Below are positions 59,861-64,000 of a DNA stretch of 64,000 nt, in pieces. The DNA comes from Flaveria trinervia (taxonomy: Eukaryota; Streptophyta; Magnoliopsida; Asterales; Asteraceae): contig CM046456.1 of the NCBI GenBank assembly GCA_025506515.1, positions 15,910,294-15,974,293 on the forward strand, written 5' to 3'. The first letter of the stretch is position 1. Each line of letters opens with the position of its first letter. The notes beneath the pieces were generated by a model. It had not been told where the DNA came from, ran no database searches, and worked only from the letters and a program-made list of their open reading frames with translations. The translations under genes and the position numbers were made by a program.

Positions 59861-60338
59861 TATTGGCTCTTGATTACGTGTTGATTCAATCGTTTTGATA
59901 CAAAATTGTGTGTTTGCATAAAAAACGCAATCTTTTTGTGTCTAATGGAGTCTTGGACGTTTCCTGATCGAAAAGTGTAGTTTTTCTGGCATACGGCTAT
60001 TAGGGTTTGGTAAAATTTGAGCTTTTACGGCCAAAACAAGTTTAACCTAAGAATTATCAAACTTCAGCAGGTTCAGTCGCACGATTGGCTCAATCGCACG
60101 ACTGAGTTCATTCGCATTCTTCAACCGCACGATTGAACTCATTCGTACCCTCATTCGTACGACTGAGATCTTCATTCGGACTACTCAACCGCATTAGTTT
60201 ATTCGGATGACTGACTCGTCCGCATTTGTTTAGTCGCACGATTAAACCATCCACGCTTGCTCAATCACCCGAATAAGCCCAATCGCATACCTTCATTCGC
60301 ATTCATCAGCAGCTTGTTAAATATTAAAGTTAAGTGAA
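59861..60338 (+). other. E3 leader with word array
   Basis: Non-coding. The second half (60070-60310) carries CAGTCGCACGA, CATTCGCA and CATTCGTACG words, as in the leader of E1. Confidence 0.75.
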
Positions 60339-63161
60339 ATGGAGGATCAGTTTTCGGCATACACAACAAGTAGAGATACACGTATTTAGAATCTACTACT
60401 GTTGGAGAACGAAGTGGGGATTCACAATAAACCCCCAAAACTTATTACGTTAGACAACTACCCACAATGGAAGCAACATTTCGAAATCTACTTAAATGGA
60501 GTAGATACAAATTTGTGGGAGGCAAGAGAGTCGGGGTATAGCATGCCAGTTGGAGCTGACAGAGTAAAACTTACTCTAAGTGGCATGTCGGATGCACAGA
60601 AGGTAAAACACAACGCTGAGAAGAAAGTCTACGCCTTGCTTACTCAGTCTATTCCGAAAGATATTTTCCATCAGTATTCGGAGTATACACAAGCCAAGAA
60701 ACTTTGGGATGCGTTGGAGAAGAGGTATGACGGAAATGCCTCTCTGAAGGCTATCAAGGCAAAAGCCTTAAAGAAGGAGTTTGACAACTTCTCTTCAATG
60801 GGAAAAGAAGGCCTTAATGATGTGATCGATAGATTCTACCACTTGATGAGTGAGATGCACACTCATGGAGTCGTTACTTCGATGGAAGATAAGGTATCCA
60901 ACTTTGCTGATGGATTACCAGAAAAATGGGGTTCGTTTGTTTGAAATCTCAGACAGAATGGAATGCTCTCGAATTAGACATAAATGACTTCATTCTGAAA
61001 CTGAGAGAAGATGAGCTTAGGATGAAGTATCGAGCCCAAAAGGCAAACTACGATCAGAATCCTGCACTCTACAATGCTACTCCTTTAGTCAAGACATCTG
61101 GAGCACCACTGCAAACCGCCTTCATCTCAAGCGCAGGAGTTCCAACACAACCCTCAACTTCAGGATCTGAAATGTCAGGGTCTTCGAGCACCCAATATAT
61201 GATACCTGAAGCTAATGCAGCAAAGCTTAAAACCAACAACCTCGAGAATGTAACTGTGGAGGTGACCAGAGAACATATGGACCTTTTAGTTGCGGTGGTT
61301 CAATCCTACAATGGATTAATTGCTGGAAAGATAGGTAACTGCCACCTGGCAGATGAAGATTATGAGCAGGTGGATGAAATGGAATTGGAACGTATAGACA
61401 TAATGTGGGCTCTAGCAAGTGCTGTCCGTCGAGCTAAAAAGTTTGTCAAAAAGACCGGACAGAACCTGGTTGCAACAAAAGACACAACCTTTGGGTTTGA
61501 TAAGTCAAAGGTTACATGTTTCAACTGCGGTGAGAAGGGACACTTCAAGAGGGAGTGTATAAAACAAAAGAAGACAGGTAATGGAAATCCCTTCTCGTCA
61601 TTTAACCGTCAAGACAAGACCACAACTAGTAATGCTGACTCATCAAGTAAGGATCCAAAAGCCTTAACTGCTAATGAAGATGAAGGACAGGACTGGAGCT
61701 TTCGGTTCATCTCACTAGGAGAGTCCAATATAGCTAGTGTGGAGGATATTGATGACGATTCTGCAAGTGAAGGAGATATAGCAGTAGAGCTCGCAATGTC
61801 ATATTCTGAAGATACTACAAATGTGGTCAACTACTTGCCTAAAGAAGAAAAATCTGCATCATCATCTGAATCACTAGAACCAGAGACAACCGAGCCAGCA
61901 CTTATGGCTGATTCTTCTTCAACATCCCAGGTAAGTACTACTGACCAACTGTTTAATAATCATGCTTGCTTAGAATGTAATAAATTTAGAGAAGTTATAG
62001 ATTCAAAATTTGCGAGGCTATTAGATCATAATGATAGCTTAGTGAAGGATCTGGAACTGTGCACAGAAGCAAATAGAGCATTGAAACAAAACGAGCACAG
62101 TTACAAGGAAAAGATAGAGCTATTAAATAAACAGCTTAGGGAAACTGAGGTAGTTGCCTTTAACCAAGCAAATGACATTAGGTACTATTTGAACTCTCTT
62201 GAGGACACTAAGAAGCAAAAAGCAGTTTTAGAAGTAGAAGTCAATTCATTAAAACAAAAACCGCATAGTTGGACAAGCTCATCACATATTGTCCAACACT
62301 TAGTAAGAGAGAAATAATGGGGAGGGACTGGAATACAAAGTGGTTCCACCACCACCTGAGACCTTGATGAACACCAAAAGTAAACCAATTAACAATGATC
62401 CCATAAAGGATCACGTGGTGTCTACTCCTCTTGTTAATGATCCGGATTCCATAAGTAATCAAGTGAATCCGACCCTAAACAAAAGGAGGCCACTTCAAAG
62501 GCAATAGGAAAGATGCCTTGTGTTAACATGGAAAAAGAATTCGAAAGGCTTAGTGTAAAGTCAAGGTCAAACAAAGTCAAACAAGAACCTAAAAAGACTA
62601 TAAAATCTAATCAATCATGTGCATCATGTCACAGTCCAGGGAAACAAGAGATTAAGATGTAAAACCAGGTAAAGCAATTAATTTTGTAAAACCAACTCAT
62701 ACATCTAACAAAGTAGTGTCTCAGTCCAAACACAATAAGGTTGACCATGTGACAAGTATATCGCCACCAAAACAAATAAATCGTAAAGTTGAAAGCAGGT
62801 CGTGCTATAATTGTGGAGAGTATGGTCACATAGCGTCTCACTGTCCTTATTACCAGACACTGAGGAGAAAGTTGAACTTTCTGCATCTACATCTAGATCT
62901 TTTAAGAGGAACTCAGTGACGCCTCCTAAAAGGGATTGTGAACCCAAAGTTCAACCCATCAGCCAGTCGTCTGTTTATCACAAACAGGCCTTACACAAAT
63001 CTGGATTATGGAAAGAAAAAACCTCCTCAGTGCCTGAAAATAAGAACACACAGAATTCTGATCAATCCTTAACCTCAAAGGGTCAGTGGGTTGAGTTTGT
63101 GATATGTGATGCCTCAGGGAAACCCAAGCCAGTTAAGGCTTGGGTTCGTAACATGAACTAA
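60339..63161 (+). pseudogene. gag: E3 gag with coiled coil and two zinc knuckles, broken
   Basis: ATG 60339 (MEDQFSAYTTSRDTRI), then TAG at 60387-60389 exactly where E1 has CAG. Next: PPKLITLDNYPQWKQHFEIY, SGMSDAQKVKHNAEKKVYAL, IPKDIFHQYSEYTQAKKLWD. A stop and frameshift lie near 60942-60970. The frame 60926-62317 is long and intact: LDINDFILKLREDELRMKYR, knuckle CFNCGEKGHFKREC, acidic stretch DEGQDWSFRF, coiled coil RALKQNEHSYKEKIELLNKQ. A second knuckle CYNCGEYGHIASHC is near 62803-62844. This is a better preserved version of the E1 gag. Confidence 0.9.
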
Positions 63162-64000
63162 TGTTTTCATTGAATGTGCAGGGTGCTCACTATAGTTCTG
63201 AGACTAACACGTGGATTGTTGATAGCAGAGCATCCAGGCACATGACAGGGAACAGAGCTCTCTTATCAAATGTCAGACAAATTAAAGGAGGGCATGTTTC
63301 ATTTGCTGGAAACAAAGGTGGGTATATCATAGCCCAAGGAGAAGTGGGAAATGAGAAGATTAAGTTTGATAAGGTAATTTTGTCCAACAATTACAAAATA
63401 ACCTGATTTCTGTCTCTCAAATCTGTGATAAAGGATTCAAGGTAGTTTTTGAGAACCAAAAGTGTTACGTACTAAAGAAGGAATACATGATCCCGGAGGA
63501 CCAGATCCTAATGTCAACTTCAAGATATAATGATCTTTATGCCTTGGATCTCTCAAAGGCATCCACAATGGATAGTGAAGTCCAATGTTTCTTGTCCAAA
63601 GCTACTGAGAAGGACTCCATCTCCTGGCATAGGAGAATGGGACACATAAATCCAAGAAAAATGAATCACTTGATCCAGAATGATCTTGTGAGGGGAGTAA
63701 ATGTCAAAAACTTCAGCCTATGGAGGCATATTGCAAGGAAAAGGGAATTGTGCATCAATTTAACTCAGCCTATACCCCTTAGATGAACGGCGTTGCTGAA
63801 CGAAAGAACCGCAGCTTGATAGAGACGGCACAGACAATGCTGGCAGACTCGAAACTGCCTATCTAATTTTGGAATAAAGCAGTTGCAAATGCATGTTATA
63901 CTCTTAATCGAGTTCTAGTAGTTAAACGCCATGGAAAAACATGTTATGAGTTATTACAGCGACGTAAACCTAACTTGGAATATCTCGAGCCGTTTGGCGC
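63162..64000 (+). pseudogene. pol: E3 protease and integrase start, with internal deletion
   Basis: Protease reads IVDSRASRHMTGN at about 63215-63250, where E1 has DSGAAS: one codon is gone and the catalytic Gly is replaced. The pre-integrase part SWHRRMGHINPRKMNHLIQN runs to VNVKNF. The sequence then jumps at about 63715 straight to MEAYCKEKGIVHQF, skipping about 0.32 kb present in E1 at 24589-24912. That removes the first two catalytic acids of integrase. It continues with NGVAERKNRSLIET and exits the window. Confidence 0.9.

Larger units (their letters stand above)
58389..64000 (+). mobile_element. Element E3: Sirevirus-type copia of the E1 family, runs off the window
   Basis: LTR starts TGTTGATACATATATG at 58389 (left flank AGTAC) and ends GATCCTAACA at 59846. 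It is interrupted by a solo LTR. Primer site at 59849-59860, leader, gag, PR and part of IN follow. Proteins are clearly homologous to E1 (shared PPKL, knuckles, WHRRMGHI). Gag, PR and IN are each damaged. Confidence 0.93.

Overview
The window is plant nuclear DNA made almost wholly of nested retrotransposons; I recognise no host gene and no tRNA, rRNA or CRISPR locus. The Ty3/gypsy chromoviruses with 2 to 2.7 kb LTRs, the Sirevirus-type Ty1/copia elements with an extra coding block after pol, and initiator-tRNA-Met primer sites point to a eudicot. The protein resemblance suggests Asteraceae, which is an inference and not proven here.

Layout. 1-2114 (-): a decayed non-LTR retroelement with a reverse transcriptase and a C-terminal zinc motif plus R2-like endonuclease. 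2224-2561: a MITE-like element. From 2880 to 48281 runs element C, a Ty3 chromovirus split by later arrivals. Its 5' LTR is interrupted by element A (3358-14773, a complete chromovirus, duplication CTAAG) and element B (16301-39704, minus strand). B is itself split by copia element E1 (19997-34146, duplication AAGAT). The reverse transcriptase of C is split by element D (43263-45659, minus, non-autonomous, duplication AAACT). The 3' LTR of C is split by copia element E2 (from 48282). E2 is cut by a minus-strand LTR-like piece F (from 57168), F by copia element E3 (from 58389, leaving the window), and the 5' LTR of E3 contains a solo LTR (58781-59502, duplication CAACC). The deepest visible stack is C > E2 > F > E3 > solo LTR.

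How the parts work. The autonomous elements follow the usual orders: gag, PR, RT, RNase H, IN, chromodomain for Ty3; gag, PR, IN, RT, RNase H for copia. All are broken by nonsense changes and one-base indels. Two copia elements carry a further gene after pol. In both, this gene sits behind an array of the same short palindromic words that fill the LTR of that element, followed by a TATA-like box. In E1 the gene also shows two good candidate introns. This looks like a self-contained transcription unit copying the LTR promoter plan, and is the most interesting signal here.

Other points: the CGACTG/GCGAATG word language is shared by otherwise unrelated elements (E1, E3, the solo LTR, D, and the Ty3 element B). 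A 60-bp minisatellite in the LTR of B has hairpins whose arms co-vary between units. Element A has a candidate 81-nt intron in gag and a duplicated polypurine-tract/LTR-start module.
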